Shown here: positions 8,060-17,250 of the stretch, one piece after another
How the letters are laid out: each line of letters opens with the position of its first letter
Position numbering within the stretch: position 1 is the first letter of the stretch
From: Neobacillus mesonae
GTDB taxonomy: Bacteria; Bacillota; Bacilli; Bacillales; Cytobacillaceae
Reading direction: 5' to 3'
DNA: 64,000 nucleotides
Assembly (NCBI RefSeq): GCF_023715155.1
Contig: NZ_JAMBNQ010000017.1
Location: 1-64,000 of the forward strand
The notes under the pieces: model-generated
Databases searched by the model: none
Seen by the model: only the letters and a program-made list of their open reading frames with translations
Told to the model about the DNA's origin: nothing
Position numbers and translations under genes: made by a program

Positions 8060-10213
8060 TTATTTTAGTTTTTCAACCTGAATATTGACGTGATGAATGG
8101 CGTTTGCTACTTCTTCTGCTTCTTTTGATTGGGTTTCAATACCAACATATAATTCTTCCGTTTGCTTAAGCACATTACTTACTTCGTTAGCAATTTGTTG
8201 GCCATAGTTTGCTTGTTCACTTGTTGCTGCCGTCATTTCCAGGATCATTTCTTTCATATGGGTAATATTTTGAACAATTTCATCAGCAGTGAGCGCCTGC
8301 TCTTTCGTTGCATTTTTTATGGAACTCGATTGGTTTGTTAGATTTTCCACAGCCTCTACAATAGCTGCACCGCCTATTGCCTGTTGACCGGTGGCAATAG
8401 AAATTTGTCCCACTTGTTCCTTTATATTAAAGATGCCTTTGACGATTTCTTCTGCCGTGATTTTTTCCTCTTTTGTAGAAGACGTCATTTCCATCGCTTG
8501 TTTTTTAGCATTTTCTACTGACTGGGTGATAAATTCACTTTTATCAGTTTGTTCCTCCGTTGCTTTCGCAATCTGATTCATTTCTACTGTTACTTTGGCA
8601 ATGCCCTCTGTAATCTTCTTAATAGCCTGCTCGGTTTTCTCAGCCAATTGATTACCTTCTTTTACTTTCACAGATCCTTCTTGGATAGATGTAATGGCCG
8701 CAGCCGTTTCATTTTGAATTCCGATGATTAGGCCTGAGATTTCTTTTGTTGCTTGAGCCGATTGTTCTGCTAATTTCCGTACTTCTTCTGCAACCACCGC
8801 AAATCCTTTTCCATGCTCCCCAGCCCGAGCAGCCTCAATGGCTGCATTTAAGGCTAATAGATTGGTTTGTTCCGCAATATGATCGATCACTTCGATAATA
8901 TTCCCAATTTCCCTTGAACTCTTTCCCAGTGTTTCCATTACATCGCTTGTTTGGTTAATGACCTGGGAGATTTCTTTCATTCCATTTAATGTTGCGTTAA
9001 GCGAACTGGTTCCTTCCGCCGCATCATGTTTCACAGAATGGCTTAGCTGGTTAACCGTTTGTGCGCTGGCTGCCACATTTTTTATAGAAACCACCATTTC
9101 TTCTACTGTTTCAGATGTTTGCGTTGCAGCTTCTGCTAAATGGATGGAATGGTTATTTACACCTGTAATGGAATTGCTCATTTCCTCAATTGCAGCCGAG
9201 ATTTCATCTACACTTGCTCCTGCGTTACCAACATTAACAGCGACTTGTTCAATGGATGCAGACATTTCTTGAATAGCTGAAGAGGTTTCTTCCGCAGCTG
9301 CTGCTAAACTATCACCGTTTCCCGCTACTAAATTAATAGAAGCACTCATTTGTTCGATAGCGGCAGAGATTTCTTCAATTCCCGAAGCCGTTACACTTGT
9401 ATTACCCGCAACTTGCTGAATAGAAGCGACGATTTCACTAACGGAATGATTGGCATTATTCATAGAACTTTCTAACTCATGTGCATTTTCAGCTGTATGA
9501 TCAATCGACTTTTTAATTTCCTCCACAGAGCTTGTCGTGATCTCCACATTTTGTATGACACCTTTAACAGAACGACGAATCAGCTTGGTGATGTGTAATA
9601 CAATTAAGATACTTAGTAGTAAAGCAATACTTGATAGAATAACCGTGATCATGATGGATTGGGCTGTATTGTCTTCAGCATTTTTAATATAAGCACCCGT
9701 TGTTTCATTGGCGGTTTTTGTGAATTCATCAAGAGATTGAATGGCCGCCTCACCCTTTGTTCCCAGCTGGTCAATTAATACATACTTTTCATTATCCTTA
9801 TGATTTCTCGACTTTTCTAAAAAGGATGGAAGAATGCCAACATAGTCTTCAAAATCACGGCTAAATTTAGCTAATAATTGTTTATTTTTTGGGGGTAAGT
9901 ATAGTTTATTAATTTCTTTTATGTTATCTCTTACAGCTTTCACATTTTCGTTAATCTTTTTCTCAGCATTTTCCTTATCGCTGACACTTTGACCATCTGA
10001 ATGCTTTGACGCGTTGAGTCTTACTCTCGTAAATCCTTCTCTCACCTGCCCTATTAATTGAGCCTTTTTCACCTGTGTATTCCCAAGAAAATCGATATTG
10101 TCCGCTAATTTATTCATAACCATATAAGAATTAAAAGATATATATGCTAAAAATAGAAGAATAATAGCAAAACTTCCTGCTAATTTAACGTTCATTGATA
10201 CGTTTCTAAACAT
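8060..10213 (-). CDS. Methyl-accepting chemotaxis protein
   Basis: I start at ATG 10213 because GGAGAGG lies 9 bases before it; an upstream in-frame TTG at 10243 lacks a good site. About 717 residues. Two membrane helices flank an extracellular four-helix-bundle sensor (about 30-185). The cytoplasmic part is one long coiled coil with the signalling tip [20 protein letters not shown] and [18 protein letters not shown] intact. It should bind CheW/CheA and steer motility. Before the tip there is an unusually long run of near-identical heptads ([17 protein letters not shown], then [14 protein letters not shown], then [15 protein letters not shown]), about 35 residues per repeat. No HAMP domain is obvious. 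No chemotaxis genes adjoin it. Confidence 0.92.
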   Translation of the reverse strand: MFRNVSMNVKLAGSFAIILLFLAYISFNSYMVMNKLADNIDFLGNTQVKKAQLIGQVREGFTRVRLNASKHSDGQSVSDKENAEKKINENVKAVRDNIKEINKLYLPPKNKQLLAKFSRDFEDYVGILPSFLEKSRNHKDNEKYVLIDQLGTKGEAAIQSLDEFTKTANETTGAYIKNAEDNTAQSIMITVILSSIALLLSILIVLHITKLIRRSVKGVIQNVEITTSSVEEIKKSIDHTAENAHELESSMNNANHSVSEIVASIQQVAGNTSVTASGIEEISAAIEQMSASINLVAGNGDSLAAAAEETSSAIQEMSASIEQVAVNVGNAGASVDEISAAIEEMSNSITGVNNHSIHLAEAATQTSETVEEMVVSIKNVAASAQTVNQLSHSVKHDAAEGTSSLNATLNGMKEISQVINQTSDVMETLGKSSREIGNIIEVIDHIAEQTNLLALNAAIEAARAGEHGKGFAVVAEEVRKLAEQSAQATKEISGLIIGIQNETAAAITSIQEGSVKVKEGNQLAEKTEQAIKKITEGIAKVTVEMNQIAKATEEQTDKSEFITQSVENAKKQAMEMTSSTKEEKITAEEIVKGIFNIKEQVGQISIATGQQAIGGAAIVEAVENLTNQSSSIKNATKEQALTADEIVQNITHMKEMILEMTAATSEQANYGQQIANEVSNVLKQTEELYVGIETQSKEAEEVANAIHHVNIQVEKLK

Positions 10214-10306
10214 TTTTTGATTCCTCTCCAATAAAAATTCCAACCATCACTTTATTGATAGCAAGTTATTCTTTTTCCAATGTCCATTCAATACAACACC
10301 TAAAAA

Positions 10307-12607
10307 TCATTTCCCTTTTCCAATTGGCAATATGACATCAACCATTGTTCCCTTGTTTACTTTACTTTTTATTTCCATTTTCCCATTATGAGTCTGGATA
10401 ATCTTTTGGCAAATCATGAAACCTAATCCGGTTCCCTTTTCCTTTGTGCTATAAAAGAGTTCGCCAATTTTTTTCAATCGCTCTTCAGACATGCCATAGC
10501 CATTATCAATGAATCTTATTTTAATATGATGTCCATCCTGTCCAAGCAGCTGGACTTTCACTATTCCTCCATTGGGCAGTGCTTCTAAAGCATTTTGCAA
10601 AATATGACTAAACACTTGTTTTATTTGACTTTCATTACAATAAATAGCAGGAATTTCAAAGTCATTTCTCATTATCATTTTTATATTGTTTAGCAAGGCC
10701 TTCGCATGAAATTTTTCCAAAACTTGATGGATTAAAACTGTCACATCCACTTCTTTGAATGGATCGTTTTGTGGTTCTGCAAGCAGTAAAAAGTCTGACA
10801 CAATTCCTTCTAATCTTTTCACCTCGTTCAATACGGTCTCAATATAGAAAGGCGTTTCGGATCCCTTTTTCATCAACTGAACAAAACCCTTTATAGTAGT
10901 AAGTGGATTCCTTATTTCATGTGCCACACTCAATGCCATTTGGTGGATTGCCGTTAGCCTTTCTGATTTCTGTTTTAACTCTTCATCCTTCTTTCGTTTG
11001 GTAATATTTCTACCTACCACAATTAAATATTCCAGCTCTCCCTTTTCATCAAAGACTGGAGATATTTGAGCTTCAACCGTAATCCACTCACCACGGACGT
11101 GCCGATAACGGTATTCAATCTGACATGATGCTTTGGATTCAATGATAGAGTAATATACAGTCCGAAGATTCGCGATATCCTCCGGGTGAACCAGATCACT
11201 TCCCAAATATCCCTCATATATTTTAGGCGAATACCCTAATACTTTCTCATGAGAAGGAGAGATATAAAGAATCTTACCTTCCGCATCCAGGGTCACGACC
11301 AATTCCAGCATATTCTCGGTAATAATTCGATATTTCGATTCACTTAATGTTAAAGCCTCGTTTACTTTTTTCAGTTCTGTTACATCTACACATGAGCCGA
11401 TAATTCCTTCCACTTGATTACCGTTTCGAATTGGGGATAGTGAAGTAATATAATAGACACCATTGAATTCCCCGACATAGGTGACATTCTCTTCTCCTTC
11501 CCATGCCCTATGGAAATACTTCGTCTTTTCCTCTACACCTTCAAGAGGCATAAAATCCTTCAATTCTTTCCCTATCACTTGGTCGGAAGTGAGCCCCATT
11601 CGCTGCATGAGGCGGCCGTCACATAATGTATAAATAAACCTTTCTTTTTCTTTTATAACCTTAAAAGTCATCCCTTGCTGCTGTTTCATGATGGTATGTA
11701 ACTCTTGCCGGGTACTCTCTAATGCTTGCTGCATTAACATTTCATTATAGGTCTTTGGAGAAATTCCCTCTTGAGGGACAATTTGCTCAATCTGAACGAA
11801 ATAAGGAATTAACTCCTCTGCCGGTAATGGCATACTAAAAAAGTACCCTTGACCCAGCTGGCATGAATGGTTCTGAAGAAAAATCAAATTGTCTTTTGTT
11901 TCAATGCCTTCAGCTACCACGATCATTTTTAAACCGCGGGCCATTGTAATAATAGACTTGACGATGGCTGCATTTTCAGGGTTCGCTGTACATTTTCGAA
12001 TAAAAGATTGATCGATTTTAATTTTATCGATTGGGAATTCATGCAAATAATGAAGGGAGCTATAACCTGTTCCGAAGTCATCTAAACTAATTTGCACCCC
12101 TAACCTCTTTAAGCCTTTCAAAATATCAAGTGTATGTTCTTGATCCATCATCATACTTTCAGTGATCTCAAGCTCAAGATACTTTGGATCAAGCTCTGAT
12201 TCTTTTAAAATTTGATTCACCCGTTCGACCAGATTGGGCTGATAAAGCTGACGGACCGATAGATTCACGGACATTACCATTGGAGATAAACCAGCTTTCA
12301 GCCATTTCTTAGTTTGCGAACAAGCCGTGCGTAACACCCATTCCCCCATCGGAATGATTAATCCAGTTTCCTCTGCAAATGAAATAAATTCTATAGGAGG
12401 GACTAACCCTTTATCCGGATGCTCCCATCGAATTAAAGCCTCCATCCCCTCTATCTTTCCAGTTCCCAAATTAACCTTTGGCTGGTAATAAAGACGAAAT
12501 TCCTCTTGTTCTAGTGCCCTCTTCAGTTCCAATTCTAGCTGCATAGTTTCATATGTAAGTTCCAAGCCTCTTCTACCACCCTTTCTTTTGAAGAAAATCC
12601 CCAACAC
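10307..12607 (-). CDS. Soluble EAL-PAS-PAS-histidine kinase fusion
   Basis: 766 residues, GTG start behind GAAGG (a TTG 14 codons in is an alternative). Residues 20-262 are an EAL c-di-GMP phosphodiesterase with every catalytic residue visible: EAL at 56-58, N115, E147, D176-D177 (DDFGTG), K197, E233 and Q253. Two PAS domains follow (about 310-415 and 425-540), then HisKA with His563 in SVAHEIRNPLTTIKGF, and a HATPase domain with N672, DNGYGM and GTGLGF. There are no membrane helices. EAL domains usually sit C-terminally with GGDEF; an N-terminal EAL joined to a Spo0A-type orphan kinase suggests a link between c-di-GMP turnover and the sporulation/biofilm phosphorelay. That link is inference. 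Confidence 0.92.
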   Translation of the reverse strand: MLGIFFKRKGGRRGLELTYETMQLELELKRALEQEEFRLYYQPKVNLGTGKIEGMEALIRWEHPDKGLVPPIEFISFAEETGLIIPMGEWVLRTACSQTKKWLKAGLSPMVMSVNLSVRQLYQPNLVERVNQILKESELDPKYLELEITESMMMDQEHTLDILKGLKRLGVQISLDDFGTGYSSLHYLHEFPIDKIKIDQSFIRKCTANPENAAIVKSIITMARGLKMIVVAEGIETKDNLIFLQNHSCQLGQGYFFSMPLPAEELIPYFVQIEQIVPQEGISPKTYNEMLMQQALESTRQELHTIMKQQQGMTFKVIKEKERFIYTLCDGRLMQRMGLTSDQVIGKELKDFMPLEGVEEKTKYFHRAWEGEENVTYVGEFNGVYYITSLSPIRNGNQVEGIIGSCVDVTELKKVNEALTLSESKYRIITENMLELVVTLDAEGKILYISPSHEKVLGYSPKIYEGYLGSDLVHPEDIANLRTVYYSIIESKASCQIEYRYRHVRGEWITVEAQISPVFDEKGELEYLIVVGRNITKRKKDEELKQKSERLTAIHQMALSVAHEIRNPLTTIKGFVQLMKKGSETPFYIETVLNEVKRLEGIVSDFLLLAEPQNDPFKEVDVTVLIHQVLEKFHAKALLNNIKMIMRNDFEIPAIYCNESQIKQVFSHILQNALEALPNGGIVKVQLLGQDGHHIKIRFIDNGYGMSEERLKKIGELFYSTKEKGTGLGFMICQKIIQTHNGKMEIKSKVNKGTMVDVILPIGKGK

Positions 12608-12857
12608 ATGACCTTCAGCATATACAAAGATGTAAATATTTTATAAATTCAGGACTTACCTCCTATTCAAATCTACCTTATTTGACAATATTCTACAATA
12701 TTTTTATTAATTATCCATCAGGGTATAATATTGGAATTGAGGATTCACCAAGATTTCTAATACCTATTTGTCTCACAAAATTGTGAAAGCACCTCTCTTT
12801 GGGATACAGGCAGATTAAACTTCAGAGGTGACAAATTTCTGCATACTTTTTGTCTAT
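12608..12857. other. Upstream region of the EAL-kinase gene
   Basis: No gene. It contains an inverted repeat TCACAA-AA-TTGTGA at 12773-12786 and, further out, CACCTCT pairing with AGAGGTG (12790-12830). These could be operator or leader structures, but I cannot assign a regulator. Confidence 0.35.
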
Positions 12858-13198
12858 TCTGATAAACAAACGTTTAGTTAAAAACACCAAAAATGCATAC
12901 TCTATAAGGATTACATCCACTTTTATGTTGAAAATTTTGTCATGTAAACAAACGTTTAGTTGATTTACGGCTTATCCGTATGAATTCAACGTTTCCCCTC
13001 GAAATGAGCATAGAATATTGACGGAACCTGCTGATCAAGAATATTTCCCCATGCAGCTTTTGACATTCCCCTACAAAATTCCGCAAATCAAAATGAAATA
13101 ACGTTTAGTTAAATTTGCTGTCATTGCCGTTAATTAAAGCTTTTGTCCCAATTTCACCCAAGAATTTTGTCACTCAAACAAACGTTTATTTGAAACCA
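12858..13198. repeat. Dispersed palindrome-bearing element, copy B
   Basis: AAACGTTT-type palindromes lie at 12868-12875, 12950-12957, 13099-13106 (first base changed) and 13180-13187, with a weaker CAACGTTTC at 12988-12995. Spacings are 82, 149 and 81 bp, as in copy A, and the same AATTTTGTCA precedes the second and fourth sites. The central segment shared with copies A and C includes AGAATATTGACGG. It lies 260 bases upstream of the initiator-like gene at 13448, in the same orientation as copy A. Bases 13199-13447 between it and that gene are AT-rich with no other feature. Confidence 0.85.
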
Positions 13199-13447
13199 GT
13201 CTCCCTCCCCGCTAACACTGACTTTTTACCATCAGAACCAAGAGAAAAGTGTCGATACATGGCGGTTATGAAATCCTGCTAAAAAACACTCCAAATGGCA
13301 AAAATTAGCTTCAAAAATACAATTTGAAGGCCAAAAACGCGATTTGACCCCCAAAATGGGCTCCAAATCTGCTGAGGAGAAGTTCGATAGAAAAAGCCAA
13401 ACCCGCTATCTTAAAGGAAAAATAGTGTTCCGAAAGGGTGGCTTACG

Positions 13448-14290
13448 ATGAAAAATTTGAAATCCGGCAATATTGATAGGTTTGAACAGTTCTCACAGTT
13501 TGCGAGCCTGACAGAATTTAATCATCATATGGAGATGTGGATGCTGGACCATAAGAGAGATTTTTCGAAAGGAGAATTGATCGGGTTAAGGCGTCTGATC
13601 CGGTTTGCGGCAAAAATCCCCGGTGTGTGCAATGCCAAAATTGGAACGGTGCTGAAGGCGATTCACGAGGAGTACCATAACAATGGCATCTCCCGCTCTA
13701 CTTTCAAACGCATGATTGTGAAAGCCAGGAAAATTGGAATCTTTACTGTCTATGAAACCGAACGAAAAAATGGATCACAATCCAGCAATTTGTATGTATT
13801 TAATCGTTTTCCAACAAGTGAACCACCTCAGCAGGAAGGAATGAACCAGCCATTAGAAACCAGTATTCTTTTAAAAACTGAAAAAGCTCAAAAGAATACT
13901 AAACGTAAAGAAGAACCGTCTCCATTGGACCATACATTTGTGAGTCATCGTGTTCCACAGCCATTTGTCCAGCTGGTGAACTATTATTTTCCAGAAGCGA
14001 AGACAATTGAAGAGTATTGGCATATGACAACAATAGCAGCCTACCGCCATAACAGCGAAAACCAAACAGAAACAGTACTGGAGGTTGCTATCGATTCCTT
14101 TAAACAGCTAATCCGTAAACTGAAGTTCACCCGTGCTGTCAAAAAGCCGATTGCTTATTTTTACGGTATTTTAAACAATCAATTCTTCAAGCGATATTAT
14201 CAGGAAATGTATGAAGAACACGGGGTTTCTCAAGAAAATGACGGCGATTACGACAGCCTTCTGTACTCTTCCTTACAGCATGTTTTGTAG
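13448..14290 (+). CDS. Unknown winged-helix-like protein, possibly replication-initiator related
   Basis: 280 residues with a good AAGGGTGG ribosome site. Residues 30-120 are basic and look like a winged-helix DNA-binding region (FSKGELIGLRRLIRFA, then GISRSTFKRMIVKARKIG, then a beta-wing VYETERKNGSQSSNLYVF). A charged Pro/Lys linker (125-165) leads to a helical C-terminal domain (FVQLVNYYFPEA, FYGILNNQFFKRYY). The split into wHTH plus small C-terminal domain recalls plasmid or phage initiators and RepL-like proteins, but no family is certain. A deleted copy lies at 7277-7515, and the palindromic element B lies just upstream. It precedes comK by 230 bases. Confidence 0.75.
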   Translation: MKNLKSGNIDRFEQFSQFASLTEFNHHMEMWMLDHKRDFSKGELIGLRRLIRFAAKIPGVCNAKIGTVLKAIHEEYHNNGISRSTFKRMIVKARKIGIFTVYETERKNGSQSSNLYVFNRFPTSEPPQQEGMNQPLETSILLKTEKAQKNTKRKEEPSPLDHTFVSHRVPQPFVQLVNYYFPEAKTIEEYWHMTTIAAYRHNSENQTETVLEVAIDSFKQLIRKLKFTRAVKKPIAYFYGILNNQFFKRYYQEMYEEHGVSQENDGDYDSLLYSSLQHVL

Positions 14291-14410
14291 GTTTACAATT
14301 ACTCCAAAAATAAGATTGGGCAAATTCCCTCGAATTTTGTCGCTTTTGTTTACTTTAGTCCGTGGTTATTTGACGATAGCTGTTATTTAATGGATATGGG
14401 GATAAAAGTC

Positions 14411-14428
14411 TAAAACTTTAGAGTTTTA
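14411..14428. promoter_or_regulatory. Palindrome upstream of comK
   Basis: TAAAACT and AGTTTTA are separated by TTAG, 94 bases before the comK start. The AAAA/TTTT arrangement recalls ComK-binding AT boxes, but the spacing (8 rather than 5) does not fit the usual box, so another regulator is possible. Confidence 0.4.
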
Positions 14429-14521
14429 CAAAAAATACCCGTGAAGGAAGTGATGTCTAGAGAGACAACCAATGGGCATGTGTAAAAAAAATTAGGGGGA
14501 TACAAAGGGGAGGATTTTAGG

Positions 14522-15091
14522 ATGTTGATTCACAAAAGCTACTCTATTGAAAATACGATGATTATGTTAATGAAGGAATATGATCAAAATGGAAAGCGTT
14601 GTTCACGTGTAGTCGAAGGAAGGACAGCCTTTCTGGTCGACCTGTCGCCTATACAGCTGTTAGATGCGAATTTAAGGGCGATTGGCTATGATTTAAAAGG
14701 GGCTGTCAACGGCTCCAAATTCATTCTGGGGCAGACCATGATGTGCCCTATTATCGTCAATCCCTATTTAAAAATTTGCCTGTTTCCAACCAAATCGCCA
14801 AAAAGCGAGGATTGCATTTGGTTTAATCCTGACCATATTGTCAAGCCGACAGCCATTGGCAGCAAAACCCAAGTAGAACTAAGCAATGGATATTGCCTGA
14901 CAGTCAACTTAAGGCTGCCCAGCTTTAAAGCCAAAATGCATACAGCCGAAAAATTAATGCGGCTTTCGGAGGAAAGAGGCACTCATCCAGGCACAACCTA
15001 TTTCTACCTCAAACCGCCAAAAGACCACCAGCTCATCAAGGAGAAGTCAGGAAAATATAATTTTAAGGCCTTAGAAAAAGAAGAAAAATAA
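14522..15091 (+). CDS. comK: ComK family competence transcription factor
   Basis: 189 residues, ATG preceded by GGGGAGG. ComK activates the DNA-uptake and recombination genes by binding paired AT boxes. The match rests on several ComK signatures: CSRVVEG near residue 27, a PIIVNP then CLFPTKSPKSEDCIWF block in the centre (compare FLFPT-SS--QCGW in B. subtilis), and SNG followed by a beta strand. The C-terminal tail differs from B. subtilis ComK, so this may be the second, divergent ComK paralogue (ComK2) found in several bacilli. The XRE gene follows after about 30 bases and may be co-transcribed. Confidence 0.85.
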   Translation: MLIHKSYSIENTMIMLMKEYDQNGKRCSRVVEGRTAFLVDLSPIQLLDANLRAIGYDLKGAVNGSKFILGQTMMCPIIVNPYLKICLFPTKSPKSEDCIWFNPDHIVKPTAIGSKTQVELSNGYCLTVNLRLPSFKAKMHTAEKLMRLSEERGTHPGTTYFYLKPPKDHQLIKEKSGKYNFKALEKEEK

Positions 15092-15123
15092 CGCTGTACA
15101 TAATCGGACGGGGGTTGTTGTCA

Positions 15124-15399
15124 ATGGATATGGAACGAGCACCACATATTGGTAAGGTACTAAAACAATTAAGAAAATCCCATAAACTAACACAAGAAAA
15201 GCTAGCACAACGCAGCTCACTCGATCGCTCCTACATCGGTCAATTAGAATGTGAACGAAAGAAACCCAGCTTCCAAACCATTGTGGCTTTGGCCAAAGGG
15301 TTTGAGATGCAGGCCTCCGAGCTGGTCAAAGCAATTGAAGAACTGCCGGAAAATGAATGGCTGTGGAATAGTATTTATACCTCGGGGTTAGATAAGTAA
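15124..15399 (+). CDS. XRE-family helix-turn-helix regulator
   Basis: I choose ATG 15124 because the ACGGGGG ribosome site ends 9 bases before it; the upstream TTG at 15115 would abut that site. 91 residues: one Cro/CI-type HTH (about 9-64; LTQEKLAQRSSLDRSYIGQLE, split here by description only) and a short acidic tail with ELPENEWLW. It is a paralogue of the XRE protein at 27714-27983. Directly downstream of comK, so it may modulate comK or the locus. Confidence 0.85.
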   Translation: MDMERAPHIGKVLKQLRKSHKLTQEKLAQRSSLDRSYIGQLECERKKPSFQTIVALAKGFEMQASELVKAIEELPENEWLWNSIYTSGLDK

Positions 15400-15412
15400 A
15401 CTGTTAAAATAT

Positions 15413-15467
15413 TAGGGGACGGTCTTTTTGCTTTATATTCATAATGGCAGCAAAAGAACCGCCTCCC
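15413..15467. repeat. Imperfect inverted repeat of the GGGGACGGTTCTTTTGCTT type
   Basis: GGGGACGGTCTTTTTGCT on the left pairs with AGCAAAAGAACCGCCTCCC on the right with few mismatches. It lies between the convergent XRE and acetyltransferase genes and could end transcription from either side. A second member is at 38590-38636. Confidence 0.65.
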
Positions 15468-15478
15468 ATTTTCCCTTT

Positions 15479-15515
15479 AATACGTTAAACCTTTAGCTGA
15501 GCGGGGGTCAGACCC
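15479..15515. repeat. GGGGTCTGACCCC repeat, copy 2
   Basis: TTTAGCTGAGC followed by GGGGGTCAGACCCC (15502-15515), 12 bases from the stop of the acetyltransferase gene. Confidence 0.75.
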
Positions 15516-15526
15516 CTCTGATGGAT

Positions 15527-16033
15527 TCAGCTGATAGATAGTCGATATGCTTTCACAATAATTCCGTCGTCAGCAGGTTGAAAGTCAAATTCCGTCATCC
15601 GTATAAAGCCCATACGTTCATACAGCCGTATAGCAGCTTCCATAAAATCTGCTGTATGTAAACCAATATACTTTGTACCGCTTACTTTTGCTCGCAGAAT
15701 ACATTCTTTTATTAATGCCTCAGCAATACCCTTGCGCCGTGCCTGTGGTGCGACGGCCAGCATTCTTATTTCAGGATAATCTACCATATCGGAAAGACCT
15801 TTATAGGCATCTGACTTGGAAGGAAACAAAGCAACACTGCCTACCACTTCCCCCTCCAATTCAGCAACTAGAAGTTCAACCCCCATTTGTTCATCAGCAT
15901 CTGACAAAATCGATTTCCTAAGCGCCTCCCAATGCCCTTCAGGAACTTTTTGTGCATGCTCTTCATATGCCATCACTCGTTGTTCTCGAATCATTTCTAT
16001 TTCATTACCTGAAGCCTTTCGAATTTTTACCAT
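15527..16033 (-). CDS. GNAT family N-acetyltransferase
   Basis: 168 residues; GGGAG lies 10 bases upstream of the ATG. The acetyl-CoA-binding core is clear: strand EIRMLAVAPQARRKGIAEALI with the Q/RxxGxG/A loop (RRKGIA) around residues 95-110, then GTKYIGLHTADFMEAAIRLYERMGF, the usual C-terminal AxxLYxxxGF motif. It transfers acetyl groups from acetyl-CoA to an amine; the acceptor is unknown. It is monocistronic and faces the XRE gene. Confidence 0.9.
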   Translation of the reverse strand: MVKIRKASGNEIEMIREQRVMAYEEHAQKVPEGHWEALRKSILSDADEQMGVELLVAELEGEVVGSVALFPSKSDAYKGLSDMVDYPEIRMLAVAPQARRKGIAEALIKECILRAKVSGTKYIGLHTADFMEAAIRLYERMGFIRMTEFDFQPADDGIIVKAYRLSIS

Positions 16034-16144
16034 TTAATCAACGCTCCCACTTATTTCTTTGTATTTTTCATAGTAACTCTGTAGAATAATTGAAACACAA
16101 TTAACAACTATTTCTATATTTCTTTAACATTACCTTATAAAGGA

Positions 16145-16216
16145 TAAAAACAGAAGCAGGCCGCCTCCGTCTTAATTCATTACCGCGGTAAACTTTAACT
16201 GAGTGGGGGTCTGACC
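16145..16216. repeat. GGGGTCTGACCCC repeat, copy 3, with attached minus-strand terminator
   Basis: Contains the same hairpin as 5341-5370 (ACGGAGGC with GCTTCTGT on the minus strand, then TTTTT) and then TTACCGCGGTAAACTTTAAC and GGGGGTCTGACCCC. Here the unit is not at the 3' end of a gene but between two divergent genes, showing that the cassette moves as a unit. Confidence 0.75.
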
Positions 16217-16330
16217 CCCTGAATTTTCATTGCCAATTAGAGGAAGTTAACCAAGTCTAGTTCTTTTATCATGTTATTCTGGTAAAATTAGACTGACATC
16301 ATATGAAAATACTTTAAGGGGAGTTATAAA

Positions 16331-17023
16331 TTGAAAGTAGTTCTAGACTTTTTAAAAAATAGATGGAAGTATGTGATTACAGCATTGATTGCTCTTGCTA
16401 TTGGAGCTTCATTTGGTCCTTCACAGGGGCAGGTTGATAGTGCGAATGCGAAGATAGATGATTTTAAGAAACAACTGTCTGCTAAAACAGAAACTGCCGC
16501 AAGCCTTGAAACAAAAAATAGAGAGTTACAAGCGAAGGTAAATGAGGCAGCACCGTGGTTTAAAATGCAAGAAGAGCAGAAACAAAAGGAAGCTAAAGCT
16601 AAGGCCGCTGAAGAGAAACGGTTAGCGGAAGAAAAGGCAAAACAAGAAGAAGAGGCAGCGGCTAAAGCTAAAGCGGACGCAGAAGCCAAACAATCAAACC
16701 AGCAAATGACAGTTGATAAAGTGAAAGAAATTATTAGGGATTATTCACTTGGTGAAAATGACGAATTGAATAACGTTTCCTTTGAAAATGGCGAAATAAA
16801 AGCAACTATTCAATTAGCACCAATGGAGCAATTTTCCCCTGAGGATTTGGCCGTTAATGGTTACAGTCAATTATCAGATGAATTATTAAACTATGAAGGC
16901 TGGAAAATACTAACAGTTACCTATCCTGGTGCAGGAACTATTAGTATGAATCGGAATGAAAAGGAAACAAATAATTTTGGTGACTATTTCCCGACACTAA
17001 AAATTGAAGAAAGATTAAAATGA
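16331..17023 (+). CDS. Membrane-anchored coiled-coil protein, 230 aa
   Basis: TTG start behind GGGGAG (8 bases). One N-terminal membrane helix (about 14-30), then a long Ala/Lys/Glu/Gln coiled coil (35-125) and a C-terminal globular domain (130-230) with VDKVKEIIRDYS and a Tyr-rich strand LTVTYPGAGTISMNRNE. The C-terminal part should lie outside the cell. No family recognised; such proteins occur as single genes in bacilli. It ends at a strong bidirectional terminator. Confidence 0.8.
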   Translation: MKVVLDFLKNRWKYVITALIALAIGASFGPSQGQVDSANAKIDDFKKQLSAKTETAASLETKNRELQAKVNEAAPWFKMQEEQKQKEAKAKAAEEKRLAEEKAKQEEEAAAKAKADAEAKQSNQQMTVDKVKEIIRDYSLGENDELNNVSFENGEIKATIQLAPMEQFSPEDLAVNGYSQLSDELLNYEGWKILTVTYPGAGTISMNRNEKETNNFGDYFPTLKIEERLK

Positions 17024-17100
17024 TAACTAAGCGGCTTAAGGTGCTTGACGGAAAAATTGAAGCAGCAATCAAAAATGGCTGATACAGATACGTAAACCAC

Positions 17101-17138
17101 AAATAATCCCCACCTGGATTCTAGGTGGGGATTATTTT
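17101..17138. terminator. Bidirectional rho-independent terminator
   Basis: AAATAATCCCCACCT and AGGTGGGGATTATTT form a perfect 15-bp stem with a 7-base loop and T-rich flanks on both strands. It separates the coiled-coil gene from the convergent epimerase gene. Confidence 0.93.
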
Positions 17139-17207
17139 ACGCCTGGCCTGTTCCATTCATCCCTTATGAGTAGTAAAACGTACCTTTTCCATTTTTTATG
17201 TTGTACT

Positions 17208-17245
17208 TTAATGCGTTAAGCCTTTAGCTTAATGGGGGTCTGACC
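17208..17245. repeat. GGGGTCTGACCCC repeat, copy 4
   Basis: TTTAATGCGTTAAGCCTTTAG and then GGGGGTCTGACCCC, ending 6 bases before the stop codon of the epimerase gene. Confidence 0.75.
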
Positions 17246-17250
17246 CCAAA

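Noticed and set aside
13091-13107. Classical iterons of a plasmid origin
   Set aside because: Sites are about 80 bp apart rather than in close tandem, and no DnaA-box cluster or partition gene was seen; only mentioned as a hypothesis.
16324-16689. Minus-strand Ala/Ser-rich open frame
   Set aside because: Antisense shadow of the coiled-coil gene at 16331-17023, which has a good ribosome site and terminator.
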